Assembly (NCBI GenBank): GCA_024228555.1
Contig: JAAETI010000055.1
Span: 1-47,459, forward strand
Direction: 5' to 3'
DNA length: 47,459 bases
DNA from: a bacterium
GTDB lineage: Bacteria > Actinomycetota > Acidimicrobiia > Spongiisociales > UBA5794
The translations under genes and the position numbers were made by a program. Shown piece after piece: positions 19,211 through 28,639 of the stretch; the first letter of the stretch is position 1, and the number at the start of each line of letters is the position of its first letter. Under the pieces are notes generated by a model. The model saw only the letters and a list, made by a program, of their open reading frames with translations. It searched no databases and was not told the DNA's origin.

Positions 19211-20500
19211 ATGAAGTCGAAATACGAGCGGTTTGTCAAGCTCACCGAACGGATAATGCAGGAGGCTGTTGACAATCGCATCGCCCGGTTGCAGACGGAG
19301 GACGAGCGATTTGATGGGCCCACAATGACGGTGGAAGGGACCAAACTGATTGACTTCGGTTCGTGCTCCTATCTGGGTCTCAATCGTGACGAGCGCCTCA
19401 AGGCTGCGGCACAGGATGCTGTCGACCGTTACGGACCCAACTACTCGTCTTCCACCGTCTATACCTCCCTCGGCTTGAATGGTGAGCTTGAAGACAGGCT
19501 GTCTCGGATCTTTGGTGCGCCTTCGCTGGTCGCCCCAACAACGACCCTCGCCCACCTCGGGACATTGCCGGTTTTGGCGTTTCCGGGTGATCTCGTTCTC
19601 CTCGATCAGAACGCCCACGCCACCTTGCACCTGACGGCCGACGTTCTGCGCGGCAGGGGTGTGCAAATCGAGACCGTCGCACATAACGATGTGACCGCGC
19701 TCCGGGATCGACTCGAAACGGCAGCCAACGACTATGCGAGGATCTGGTACGTCGCTGACGGTCTCTACTCCATGTTCGGCGACTTTGCGCCTGCTGCCGA
19801 GATCGCACCGCTCCTCGACGAGTTCCCCAACCTTCACGTCTACTACGACGACGCCCACTCGGTTGGCTGGCTTGGTCATCACGGCCGCGGCCATATTTTG
19901 AACGAGGTTTCTTGGCACCCGCGGATGGTCATCGCTGCCGGATTGGCCAAGTCGTTTGGGGCTCACGGTGCGGTGTTGGCCTTTGGTACCGAGGAGATGC
20001 GGCGACGCGTCCTCCTTTGCGGTTCAACCTTCACTTTCTCCGGACCGGTTCAGGTTGCATCGCTCGGTGCGGCTATCGCGTCGGCGGACATTCATCTCTC
20101 CGATGAGTTGGCGACACGACAGGGCCGTCTGAGTGAGCAAATCGACTTGGTTCGCTCGCTACTGGAGGCCCACAACCTTCCCGTGGTAAGCCTCGATCAC
20201 TCTCCGATCTGGTTTGTGAGGATTGGACCCACGGATGCGACCACCGATGTCATCCGGGGGCTTATGGATGACGGCTTCTACACCAACCCGGCGTCGTACC
20301 CAGCCTTGCCCTTGGGCTCAGCCGGGGTCCGCTTCACACACACCTTGTATCACTCCGACCAGGACCTCGAGGCATTGATAGGGGCTATCGCACGCCGTGT
20401 CGCCCTCGTTGGCAAGGACGACGGGGTCATCGATCTGACGGACACGGCCATGGCCCAAGAAGCTTCTGCCACAACCGAACTAATCGAGTCGAATACCTAA
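19211..20500 (+). CDS. Alpha-oxoamine synthase family PLP enzyme
   Basis: The 429-residue protein belongs to the family of AONS, KBL, ALAS, serine palmitoyltransferase and CqsA, which condense an amino acid or aminated substrate with an acyl-CoA. Visible hallmarks are FGSCSYLGL, the PLP-stacking His136 in DQNAHATLH, Asp213 and His216 in YYDDAHSVGWLGHHGRG, and PLP Lys247 in GLAKSFGAHGA. The loop normally reading GSR..G....H.xLE is SSSTVYTSLGLNGELED here, lacking the usual histidine, so the substrate probably differs from glycine/acetyl-CoA or pimeloyl-CoA. AAGGAAGG precedes the ATG at 19211. It is followed after 34 bases by a multi-helix histidine kinase gene, an arrangement like cqsA-cqsS and lqsA-lqsS. 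A sphingoid-base or biotin role cannot be excluded. Confidence 0.85.
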   Translation: MKSKYERFVKLTERIMQEAVDNRIARLQTEDERFDGPTMTVEGTKLIDFGSCSYLGLNRDERLKAAAQDAVDRYGPNYSSSTVYTSLGLNGELEDRLSRIFGAPSLVAPTTTLAHLGTLPVLAFPGDLVLLDQNAHATLHLTADVLRGRGVQIETVAHNDVTALRDRLETAANDYARIWYVADGLYSMFGDFAPAAEIAPLLDEFPNLHVYYDDAHSVGWLGHHGRGHILNEVSWHPRMVIAAGLAKSFGAHGAVLAFGTEEMRRRVLLCGSTFTFSGPVQVASLGAAIASADIHLSDELATRQGRLSEQIDLVRSLLEAHNLPVVSLDHSPIWFVRIGPTDATTDVIRGLMDDGFYTNPASYPALPLGSAGVRFTHTLYHSDQDLEALIGAIARRVALVGKDDGVIDLTDTAMAQEASATTELIESNT

Positions 20501-20534
20501 CTAATCGGCGTTGCCTACCGATAGTGGTAGGAGA

Positions 20535-22280
20535 ATGTCTTGGATCCGTTTTGAACGTAGGCAAACGGTTGCTCCGGTGATACTGAATTGGCCGGTGCGA
20601 TGTGTCCTTGCGCTGCTCATGGCGGCGATGGTTTCGACCATGTTCCTCGACGAAACTGCCGCTGCCGCGGTGATGACGATTTCAACCGTTATCGGCTTGG
20701 CAACTGCAAGCCGCCTGTTCATTGTGCGATCTCGAGGTCTGCCACCCAATGAGAGACATGCATGGACCCTGTTCGGGGCGGGCACCGGGATTGCTGCTGG
20801 TGGCCTCATCAGTTTTGTCATTGCATGGTCCATCTCGAACGACGTAGCCGTTTTCGGCCCAACCGACACTATCTGGCTTGTCGGATACGCATTGGTTCTC
20901 GGAGGCCTTGCCCGCTTGCCTCACGCAGCGGGCAGCAACTGGCAACGGATTCGCCTCTTCATCGATGGCGTGATCGGTGCAATCGCGGTCGGTGCGCTGC
21001 TTTGGAACTTGACGATCAGGGATCTCACCACAAGGCTCGGCGAAATCGAATTAGTCCAAGGCATTGTTGCCTCGGCTTTCGTGTTGCTGGACACGGCAGC
21101 ACTCGTGGTCCTGATGATCGTGTTGGTAAGACGGAGCACGTACCGGTTCGATCCTCGCCTAGTTCTTATCGCTACGGCCGTTGTTGCACAGGGATTCGCC
21201 GACTACTCGTTCCTGACGTCTGGTGTTGGGCGAAGCTTCACCGATGCCGAACCTCTTTATCCGATGAGCGTTCTCGCCGTTACGATGTTCGTCGCCGCGG
21301 GCGCCATGGTTGGTCGCCAGGCTGAGGAGTATGAGTACGCGGACCAAAACAAGACACCGTGGTGGGTTCTGATCGTCCCCTACGGTTTTGCTGCAGCACT
21401 GGTCGTTGTCATGCTCCTGCGTTTCCCCGTTGACCCCCTGACCAACGGAAGCGGGGGGCTGCTGTACGCGACAGTTGTGGTGTTCGCCCTGGTGATCGCA
21501 AGACAGGCCGTATCGATCCGGGAGAACCAGCGGCTCGTTGAGGATCAACGCACGGCGCTGGTGTCGTCAATATCTCACGAGCTCCGAACCCCTTTGACCT
21601 CGGTGGTCGGCTTCCTGGATCTACTCGACGGAGATTCCCTGGCCAACGATGACGAGCGTCGCGAGATAACGACGGTCGTCAACCACCAAGCTCAATACCT
21701 GGGCCGTATCGTCACTGACCTCATCATGCTCGCATCTGGGGTGATCACAAGCATGGAACTCGAGGTCAAGGCCACCCCCGTCGATAGTCTCGTCTGGTCG
21801 GCAGTCAATACTGCCGCACTAGATCCGTCAGTGGTCCGGGTAGAAACCGACCGACACGTAACAGCGTACCTCGACCAGGGACGGATGGAGCAGGCAATCG
21901 CCAGTCTTCTCGGCAACGCTACTCGCTACGGTGGCGAAAAGGTCACAGTCATCGCTCGCCAACATGCGGGCGATCTCACTGTCGAGGTGCATGACGACGG
22001 ACCCGGCGTGCCTCGCAAATACGAACTCATGATCTGGGAGAAGTTCGAGCGCGGGCACAATCGCCTCAACGCAACAGTGCCCGGATCCGGTATCGGCCTC
22101 GCCGTAACCAACGCCATCGCAAAGGCGCATGGCGGCTCCGCAGGCTATCGGCGATCGGAGCGACTAGGTGGCGCTTGCTTCTGGATCCGGCTCCCGGGCC
22201 GAGCAAATGAGGACCGCCCCACCACTAGCGACGCGGGAACAACGTTCAGCGTCGTTGAGGACAACGCCCAATCCGCCTAG
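20535..22280 (+). CDS. Ten-helix membrane sensor histidine kinase
   Basis: The 581-residue protein has about ten hydrophobic helices in residues 15-328, then a complete kinase core: phospho-acceptor His348 in SSISHELRTPLTS, N box with Asn461 in SLLGNATRYG, G1 VHDDGPGVPR (about 485-494) and G2 GSGIGLAV (517-524). There is no PAS, HAMP or receiver domain; the membrane region itself must sense the signal. ATG at 20535 follows TAGGAG closely; a TTG at 20511 is an alternative. It is probably cotranscribed with the alpha-oxoamine synthase gene. No response regulator is nearby, so it is an orphan here. Its stop lies in a CTAG palindrome shared with the prfA stop on the other strand. Confidence 0.9.
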   Translation: MSWIRFERRQTVAPVILNWPVRCVLALLMAAMVSTMFLDETAAAAVMTISTVIGLATASRLFIVRSRGLPPNERHAWTLFGAGTGIAAGGLISFVIAWSISNDVAVFGPTDTIWLVGYALVLGGLARLPHAAGSNWQRIRLFIDGVIGAIAVGALLWNLTIRDLTTRLGEIELVQGIVASAFVLLDTAALVVLMIVLVRRSTYRFDPRLVLIATAVVAQGFADYSFLTSGVGRSFTDAEPLYPMSVLAVTMFVAAGAMVGRQAEEYEYADQNKTPWWVLIVPYGFAAALVVVMLLRFPVDPLTNGSGGLLYATVVVFALVIARQAVSIRENQRLVEDQRTALVSSISHELRTPLTSVVGFLDLLDGDSLANDDERREITTVVNHQAQYLGRIVTDLIMLASGVITSMELEVKATPVDSLVWSAVNTAALDPSVVRVETDRHVTAYLDQGRMEQAIASLLGNATRYGGEKVTVIARQHAGDLTVEVHDDGPGVPRKYELMIWEKFERGHNRLNATVPGSGIGLAVTNAIAKAHGGSAGYRRSERLGGACFWIRLPGRANEDRPTTSDAGTTFSVVEDNAQSA

Positions 22281-23359
22281 GCCTCAGGGGCACCCAAGCT
22301 TTCGGCAGCGGCATGAGCGATCAACGCATCGTGGAATTCGTCGAGACCACCGTCGAGGATCTCGGGTAGCGAGTGGAGCGTGAGGCCGACCCGGTGATCG
22401 GTCACGCGGTTCTCCTTGAAGTTGTAGGTTCGAATCTTCTCCGACCGCTCCCCCGAACCAACCTGAGAGCGACGCGCAGACGCCTGCTCACCCTGCTGTT
22501 CGGCAAGCTGTTGCTGGTACAGCCGCGCCCGTAGCACCCGCATTGCCTTGATCTTGTTCTGCAACTGCGACTTCTCGTCTTGGCAGGTGACGACCACACC
22601 GGTCGGTATGTGGGTGATGCGCACCGCGGAGTCCGTTGTATTCACCGACTGACCTCCGGGCCCGGTGGAGCGGAACGTATCGACGGTGATGTCGTTCTCG
22701 TGGATCTCGATCTCGACGTCCTTTACCTCGGGCAGCACGGCGACCGTGGCGATCGAGGTGTGGATCCTGCCCTGCGATTCGGTCTTGGGAACACGCTGGA
22801 CGCGGTGCGGACCCGCTTCGAACTTGAGCCGAGAGAACGCACCCTTGCCCTTGACAGAAAAGGTGGCGTCCTTGAGCCCGCCGCCGCCGGTGATCGAGGT
22901 GTTGATCGGCTCGCTCTTCCATCCGTGTCGTTCCGCAAACCGCTCATACATCCGGTAGAGATCGGCTCCCCACAAGGCCGCCTCATCTCCCCCAACCGCA
23001 GCACGGATTTCTACAATCACGTCTTTGTCGTCATCGGGATCCTTCGGAACAAGCATGACGCGCAAACTTGTTTCGAGCGGCTCCAGCTGGCTCCGTTGCT
23101 CAGTCGCGACTCCCTCGAGGTACTCCCTCATCTCGGCATCTTGCTCACCGGCCGCCATTTCAACGGCTTCTTCCATCTCGGAGGACGCTTGCTGGTAGGC
23201 ACGGAAGGCTTCGATCACCGGTCGCAGCTCTGCGTGGCGGATCGAGACGTCGCGATAACGATCCTGGTCCGACAACACTGCCGGATCGGACATCTCTTCG
23301 ATGGTCGTCGCAAAGTGCCCTTCGAGCTCCTCGAGCTTGTGGAGAAGGCTCTCATCCAT
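22277..23359 (-). CDS. prfA: Peptide chain release factor 1
   Basis: The 360-residue class I release factor has GPGGQSVNTTDSAVRITHIPTG with the catalytic GGQ at residues 235-237, and the RF1-type stop-codon reading motif PxT (here PKT, 191-193) in RVPKTESQGRIHTS, so it reads UAA and UAG. The usual tripeptide is PAT or PVT; Lys is less common. The start MDESLLHKLEELE at 23359 overlaps the stop of the upstream DUF1385 gene by eight bases. The stop overlaps the convergent kinase gene at CTAG. Confidence 0.96.
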   Translation of the reverse strand: MDESLLHKLEELEGHFATTIEEMSDPAVLSDQDRYRDVSIRHAELRPVIEAFRAYQQASSEMEEAVEMAAGEQDAEMREYLEGVATEQRSQLEPLETSLRVMLVPKDPDDDKDVIVEIRAAVGGDEAALWGADLYRMYERFAERHGWKSEPINTSITGGGGLKDATFSVKGKGAFSRLKFEAGPHRVQRVPKTESQGRIHTSIATVAVLPEVKDVEIEIHENDITVDTFRSTGPGGQSVNTTDSAVRITHIPTGVVVTCQDEKSQLQNKIKAMRVLRARLYQQQLAEQQGEQASARRSQVGSGERSEKIRTYNFKENRVTDHRVGLTLHSLPEILDGGLDEFHDALIAHAAAESLGAPEA

Positions 23360-24296
23360 CGGTCTGAACTTCTCTCTCGGCCGCAAGCGCGGCTGCCACA
23401 ATCGGGCCCCGCTCTTCAACGCCGGCGACTTCCTCTTCGGACAAGGCGGCCAGCAGACTGGCGACAGCCACTTCGACCATGTCGTCCGATGGCTCTTTGG
23501 TAGTGATGCGCTGTAGCCAGATCCCGGGCCGGTTGGCCCACGACATCCACCGACTGTTCGCCCCCAGTTTCAGCACCTCGTACGACAGACCGGCGATCAC
23601 CGGAATGAGAACGACGCGGGCTAGTACCTGCCAGGCAAAGGCCAGTGGGGCGAGCGTCAGGAACACAAAGAAGGCCACCATGCCGACAATCAAGATGAAA
23701 GAGGTGCCGCAGCGTGGATGACGCGGGCTGTAGACCTGAATAGACTCGACAGTGAGTGGGTCGCCCGCTTCGTACGCATGGATCGTCTTGTGCTCGGCGC
23801 CGTGGTATTGAAACACACGCCTGATTTCTTTTGACCGGGATATCGCCCATATGTAGAGGACGATCAGCCCGATACGAAGCACACCATCAATTACCACGAA
23901 CGCAATTGAGGTGTCTGAGATGTACGTCTTCAGATAGTTGGCGGCAAACGCCGGCAGGAAAATGAACAGACCGAGCGCAACGACAACAGCCAAGATCATC
24001 GTGCCAACTACTTGGCCTTTGCTGAGCTCGTCCTCTTCCTCAGCCCCGGATTGCACCGCCGACCACGACAGTGCTCGGAAACCCAACGAGAGCGATTCCG
24101 CAAGCACTAGGACTCCGCGGATGAATGGCACACGCCGCAGTTTCGACTTGCCGGTCAAGTTGGGCAGCTCGTTGCGCTGGGTGATGATGCTTCCGTCGGG
24201 CCGGCGACAGGCGACAGCCCATCGAGTCGGGGCGCGCATCATCACGCCTTCCATAACAGCTTGGCCGCCGACGGTGGCTCCGGGTGAGCGGCTCAC
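23352..24296 (-). CDS. DUF1385 (YqhQ-like) membrane protein
   Basis: This 314-residue protein carries the DUF1385 signatures GGQAVMEGVMMRAP at the N terminus, RRVPFIRGVL, FQYHGAEHKTIHAYEAG and SPRHPRCGTSFI, plus four or five membrane helices in residues 95-255. The molecular role of the family is not settled; genes of this type commonly sit near rpmE, prfA or prmC. The start is GTG at 24296, immediately after the rpmE stop codon. It overlaps prfA by eight bases, so rpmE-DUF1385-prfA look translationally coupled. Confidence 0.88.
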   Translation of the reverse strand: MSRSPGATVGGQAVMEGVMMRAPTRWAVACRRPDGSIITQRNELPNLTGKSKLRRVPFIRGVLVLAESLSLGFRALSWSAVQSGAEEEDELSKGQVVGTMILAVVVALGLFIFLPAFAANYLKTYISDTSIAFVVIDGVLRIGLIVLYIWAISRSKEIRRVFQYHGAEHKTIHAYEAGDPLTVESIQVYSPRHPRCGTSFILIVGMVAFFVFLTLAPLAFAWQVLARVVLIPVIAGLSYEVLKLGANSRWMSWANRPGIWLQRITTKEPSDDMVEVAVASLLAALSEEEVAGVEERGPIVAAALAAEREVQTDG

Positions 24297-24590
24297 CTAC
24301 TTGTCAGAAGCGGCGGCGTCCTCAGCCTTGCGCTCGGTTTCAACGCCAACTTTGGCGTAACGACGACGGAAGCGCTCAACACGGCCACCGGAGTCAACAA
24401 GAATCTGCTTGCCGGTGTAGAACGGGTGGCTGTTGCTCGAGATCTCGAGCTTTGCCAGCGGATAGGTGTTGCCGTCTTCCCATTCGATCGTCTCATCGGT
24501 TTGGATGGTCGACCGGGTGAGAAAAGCAAAGTCGGAGGACGTGTCTTGGTACACGACCGGCCGGTAATTTGGATGAAGATCGGGTTTCAC
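24297..24590 (-). CDS. Ribosomal protein bL31, type B
   Basis: The 97-residue protein starts [29 protein letters not shown] and continues [30 protein letters not shown], the type B form of L31. It has no cysteines, so it lacks the zinc site of the type A protein. Type B proteins usually serve under zinc shortage beside a zinc-containing paralogue; here this form occupies the conserved rho-rpmE-prfA locus and may be the main L31. A C-terminal tail of about 20 residues ([13 protein letters not shown]) is charged and likely flexible. Confidence 0.93.
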   Translation of the reverse strand: MKPDLHPNYRPVVYQDTSSDFAFLTRSTIQTDETIEWEDGNTYPLAKLEISSNSHPFYTGKQILVDSGGRVERFRRRYAKVGVETERKAEDAAASDK

Positions 24591-24628
24591 TGCTCTAGCT
24601 CCTGGTTCTCATGCAGCATGTGACTCTA

Positions 24629-26119
24629 CTACTGACCGCTCTTCGCTATGTCAGCGAGGAACGTGGCGTTGGACTTGGTGTTCTTGAGACGGTCGATGAG
24701 AAGTTCCAGAGCCGCACCTGGTTCGAGCGCCATCAGCACTCTGCGCAGCTTCCACACCTCGGTCAGCTCGTCCGGCTGGAACAGGAGTTCCTCGCGGCGG
24801 GTGCCAGAAGCCTCAATGTCGATAGCCGGATAGATTCGCTTGTCAGCGAGCTTCCGATCGAGACGAAGCTCCATGTTTCCAGTGCCCTTGAACTCTTCGA
24901 AGATAACCTCGTCCATACGAGAGCCGGTCTCGACGAGCGCAGTTCCGAGGATGGTCAGGCTGCCGCCCTCCTCGATGTTGCGTGCCGCACCAAAGAATCG
25001 CTTTGGCGGATACAACGCAGTGGAGTCAACACCACCGGACAGAATTCGTCCGGATGCCGGGGTCGCCAGGTTGTGAGCTCTGGCGAGCCTGGTGATGGAA
25101 TCGAGCAGCACGACAACGTCTTGCCCCATCTCGACCAAGCGCTTGGCGCGCTCGATGGCCAGCTCTGACACCTGCGTGTGCTCCTCAGCAGGGCGATCAA
25201 AGGTGGAGAAGATGACTTCGCCACGCACTGAACGTTGCATGTCGGTGACTTCCTCCGGTCGCTCATCGACCAGGACAACCATCAGGTGACACTCAGGGTT
25301 GTTCTTAACAATCGAGTTGGCCAGTTCCTTCAGAACGGTCGTCTTGCCTGCCTTTGGCGGTGACACGATGAGGCCACGCTGACCCTTGCCGATAGGGGCA
25401 ATGAGGTCCACGATCCTGGTGAGGATGTTCTTGGCGTCACCTTCAACCTCGAGAGGCAGCCGCACGTCGGGAAACAGCGGCGTCAGGCTGGCGAACTTGG
25501 GGCGAGCCTCGGCTGCGTCCGGTTCGAGCTCATTGATCTTGAGCGGTCGGACGAGGGCCGGGAACTTCTCCTGAGCGCGGGCCGGGCGAACAGGGCCTTC
25601 GACGATGTCACCCTTGCGGAGTCTGTTCTTACGGATCTGGTTGGCAGGAACGTATACGTCCTGCTCGCTCGGCAGGTAGCCACCGCAGCGCAGGAATCCG
25701 TAGCCCTCGGGCAGAATATCGAGAATGCCGGTACGTACTTCGAGCTCTGATTCGTCGATCGGCTCCTGGTTACGTCGCTTGTTGCGACGCCGGCGGTTGC
25801 GGTTGCCGTCTTGGCCGTCCTGGCCTCCGCCTTGCCGGTCACGTCCGCCTTGGCGGTCGCGACCACCCTGACGACCATCACCGTTGCTCTGTTCTGAGCC
25901 TTTGCTGGTTCTCTTGGGCTTCTCGTCGGTCTTGACGGACGCCACTTCTTCTTCTGGTGGAAGCTCAGGGAGCATCTTCTCATCAAACTTGTCTGACCCG
26001 ACGATGGCCGTGATCAGCTTGGTCTTTTGAAGCCCGTCGTGGTCCACGTCAATGGAACCGGCCATGTCGCGCAGGGCTTCTAGTCCCAGCTCTTGGAGTC
26101 TGGCTCGGGTGGTGGTCAT
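24629..26119 (-). CDS. rho: Transcription termination factor Rho
   Basis: The hexameric RNA helicase has 496 residues from the ATG at 26119, preceded by GGAAGGGA. Domains in order: N-terminal helical domain ([15 protein letters not shown]), an insertion of about 60 residues (61-120) rich in Gly, Arg, Asp, Gln and Asn with [14 protein letters not shown] repeats, the RNA-binding cold-shock-like domain beginning at [15 protein letters not shown], and the RecA-type motor with Walker [14 protein letters not shown] and [13 protein letters not shown]. Such insertions are typical of actinobacterial Rho and can alter RNA binding. It stands between thrC and rpmE; the 200-base gap after thrC is its leader. 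Confidence 0.97.
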   Translation of the reverse strand: MTTTRARLQELGLEALRDMAGSIDVDHDGLQKTKLITAIVGSDKFDEKMLPELPPEEEVASVKTDEKPKRTSKGSEQSNGDGRQGGRDRQGGRDRQGGGQDGQDGNRNRRRRNKRRNQEPIDESELEVRTGILDILPEGYGFLRCGGYLPSEQDVYVPANQIRKNRLRKGDIVEGPVRPARAQEKFPALVRPLKINELEPDAAEARPKFASLTPLFPDVRLPLEVEGDAKNILTRIVDLIAPIGKGQRGLIVSPPKAGKTTVLKELANSIVKNNPECHLMVVLVDERPEEVTDMQRSVRGEVIFSTFDRPAEEHTQVSELAIERAKRLVEMGQDVVVLLDSITRLARAHNLATPASGRILSGGVDSTALYPPKRFFGAARNIEEGGSLTILGTALVETGSRMDEVIFEEFKGTGNMELRLDRKLADKRIYPAIDIEASGTRREELLFQPDELTEVWKLRRVLMALEPGAALELLIDRLKNTKSNATFLADIAKSGQ

Positions 26120-26319
26120 GGGCAGTGTTGTCCCTTCCGACGAGGTTTGGCAAAGAATGCCTGTGGTATCTCCGTCCCGAAGAAGCGGTGGTCCCCTCAA
26201 GAGATTCAGAACACGCTTTCGGCGCAGCGAGCTGCACAGGGAGAAAGGTGGAAACGGATATCGATCCGGGGAGTAGTTTACCGTCGCCAGCCGTCGACGC
26301 AAGCGCAACTAGCTTTTTG

Positions 26320-27342
26320 CTACCAACCGAGCTGTTCCAGAACAGCATCGAGATGCGGTCGCACCACTTCTAGCTCTTGGAATCCTTCGGCAGCTGTGTC
26401 GGGATCCTTGAGTCCGTGACCGGTCAAAGTACAGACGATCTGACCTTGCGGGAGCTCGTCGCGGAACTTGAGGATTCCGGCAACCGAGGCCGCAGACGCG
26501 GGTTCGCAAAAGACACCTTCGCTGGAGGCAAGCAGCCGATAGGCGGCGAGAATCTCATCATCGGTCACAGCCTCGATCCGGCCGCCGGATTCATCGCGCG
26601 CCGCGATGGCTGAGTCCCAAGACGCTGGGTTTCCAATCCTGATCGCGGTCGCAATGGTCTCGGGCTCGTCGAAGATCTCACCAGAAACCAACGGTGCGGC
26701 ACCTGCCGCCTGGAATCCCCACATGTGAGGTGCGTGGCCCTCGGCGGTGTAGCCGCTCCAGTATGCAGTGATGTTGCCGGCATTCCCAACAGGGAGAGCG
26801 TGAATGGTGGGGGCCGCGCCAAGAGCAGCAGTGATCTCCCAGGCAGCCGATTGCTGACCCTCGATGCGGAAGGGGTTGATCGAATTGACGAGGGCCACGT
26901 CGTGACTGGAGGTCAGCTCGAGGACAAGAGCGAGGGCGTCGTCGAAGTTGCCATCGATCGCGACGATGTCGGCACCGTGGCCGACCGCCTGCGCCAGCTT
27001 GCCCCTCGCAATCTTGCCGGCAGGGAGAACCACGATGGCGCGCATCCCGGCGCGCGCCGCATAGGCGGCCGCCGAGGCCGAAGTATTTCCGGTTGAGGCG
27101 CAGGCAACGGCTTTGGCTCCCGATTCGAGCGCCTTGGAAACAGCCATTGTCATCCCGCGGTCCTTGAATGATCCTGTTGGGTTGGCGCCGTCATACTTCA
27201 GATAGACCGGGCGCTCGACGATCTCAGAAATCGCTTTCGCCTCGATCAGTGGAGTGTTGCCTTCAAGGAGCGTGATGACGGGCGTGACCGCAGAGACGCT
27301 GAGACGATCCCGAAACTGCTCGATAACCCCTGGCCAGGTCAT
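26320..27342 (-). CDS. thrC: Threonine synthase
   Basis: The 340-residue PLP enzyme turns O-phosphohomoserine into threonine. It shows GNTPLIEAK, the PLP lysine Lys60 in [11 protein letters not shown], and [19 protein letters not shown]. Its ATG overlaps the hom stop as ATGA, so the two are translationally coupled. In M. tuberculosis thrB (homoserine kinase) follows, but here a 200-base gap leads directly to rho. Confidence 0.95.
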   Translation of the reverse strand: MTWPGVIEQFRDRLSVSAVTPVITLLEGNTPLIEAKAISEIVERPVYLKYDGANPTGSFKDRGMTMAVSKALESGAKAVACASTGNTSASAAAYAARAGMRAIVVLPAGKIARGKLAQAVGHGADIVAIDGNFDDALALVLELTSSHDVALVNSINPFRIEGQQSAAWEITAALGAAPTIHALPVGNAGNITAYWSGYTAEGHAPHMWGFQAAGAAPLVSGEIFDEPETIATAIRIGNPASWDSAIAARDESGGRIEAVTDDEILAAYRLLASSEGVFCEPASAASVAGILKFRDELPQGQIVCTLTGHGLKDPDTAAEGFQELEVVRPHLDAVLEQLGW

Positions 27343-28625
27343 GCTTCCTCACTCTCCACTCGAATCGCCGCGGCCACCGCGTGGACACAGTCAAGTTCGT
27401 TGACTGCCGCAAGGGCGTTCTGTTGCTCGGATTCCGGAGCCAGGTGGGTGACGATGAGCAAAGTCGCCTCTTCGCCGGTTTCCTCCTGCCATACGGACTT
27501 GATGCTGACATTGGCTTCGCCGAATGCCGATGCAATCTGGGCGAGCACACCAGGCAGGTCTGCAACCTCGAGGCGGACGTACCACTTGGTAGGAACCGAA
27601 CCGAAGTCCGCAAGTGACGATGGTGCAAACCTGATTCGAGGTGCGACCTGCGCTCCAGCAAGAATCTCGCGAGCTGCATCAATGACATCACCAAGCACCG
27701 CGGTCGCGGTGGGGTCACCACCTGCACCAGGGCCAGCGAACAGGAGCGTGTCGATTGCTGGGCCCTCAATGAAGATGGCGTTCGTCGCTCCACGGATTGC
27801 AGAAAGCGGGTGGGCGTGAGGAAGCAAGACCGGATGCACCCGCGCCGACACCCCGTTGTCTGTGTCTTCGGCGATAGCGAGCAACTTGATGGTGTACCCC
27901 AGATCGTCGGCATACCTGATATCGGTTGCGGTGATCTCTGTGATGCCAGTGTGGGGGACCCGATCCAATCCGACCCAAGTGCCAAAACCAAGACTGGCCA
28001 GGATGGCCGCTTTGGCAGCGGCGTCCGCTCCCCCGACGTCGGCTGTCGGGTCCGGCTCAGCGAAGCCCAGCTCCTGGGCTTCGGCGAGGGCATCCTCATA
28101 GGCGGTTCCCTCTTCGGTCATCTGGCTGAGGATGAAGTTCGTGGTTCCGTTGACTATCCCCATCACTCGAGTGAGGCGTTCCCCTGCAAGCGTCTCGGAG
28201 AGCGGACGAATGATCGGTATTCCCCCACCGACCGCCGCCTCGAACAAGAGGGCAACACCTGACTTCTCGGCAGCGGCAATAAGGTCGTAGCCGCGGGCCG
28301 CGATGAGTTCCTTGTTGGCGGTGACCACAGGCTTTCCTGCCTCGAGGGCCCGCAACACGAGGGGCCCTGCCGGCTCCTGGCCTCCCATGACTTCAACGAG
28401 AAGGTCCACCTCTGGATCGTCGATGACCGACTGTGCGTCTGTCGTGAACATCCCCTCCGGGATGTCGAGGTTTCGCGACTTGCCCGGGTCGCGAACGGCC
28501 ACCCGCCGTACCTGGAGGTCAAGACCTGTCTTTGCTGCGATAGCTGCGTGATCTGTGGTGAGTCGCTTGATCAGCGTTCCGCCAACCGTGCCCGCACCCA
28601 GCAGCCCAATTCCAATGGTGTTCAT
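27339..28625 (-). CDS. hom: Homoserine dehydrogenase
   Basis: The 428-residue enzyme reduces aspartate semialdehyde to homoserine with NAD(P)H. Visible are the N-terminal dinucleotide motif [11 protein letters not shown], the catalytic-domain sequence [16 protein letters not shown] and [28 protein letters not shown], and a C-terminal ACT domain from about residue 350 ([31 protein letters not shown]), which usually binds threonine as feedback inhibitor. It lies between lysA and thrC in an aspartate-family amino acid cluster. Confidence 0.96.
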   Translation of the reverse strand: MNTIGIGLLGAGTVGGTLIKRLTTDHAAIAAKTGLDLQVRRVAVRDPGKSRNLDIPEGMFTTDAQSVIDDPEVDLLVEVMGGQEPAGPLVLRALEAGKPVVTANKELIAARGYDLIAAAEKSGVALLFEAAVGGGIPIIRPLSETLAGERLTRVMGIVNGTTNFILSQMTEEGTAYEDALAEAQELGFAEPDPTADVGGADAAAKAAILASLGFGTWVGLDRVPHTGITEITATDIRYADDLGYTIKLLAIAEDTDNGVSARVHPVLLPHAHPLSAIRGATNAIFIEGPAIDTLLFAGPGAGGDPTATAVLGDVIDAAREILAGAQVAPRIRFAPSSLADFGSVPTKWYVRLEVADLPGVLAQIASAFGEANVSIKSVWQEETGEEATLLIVTHLAPESEQQNALAAVNELDCVHAVAAAIRVESEEA

Positions 28626-28639
28626 GCCGCGACGATAGC

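Noticed and set aside
19211-20500. Calling the oxoamine synthase bioF, kbl or a sphingolipid enzyme
   Set aside because: The PLP residues are shared by the whole family and the substrate loop does not match any member clearly; no biotin, threonine-degradation or sphingolipid genes are nearby.
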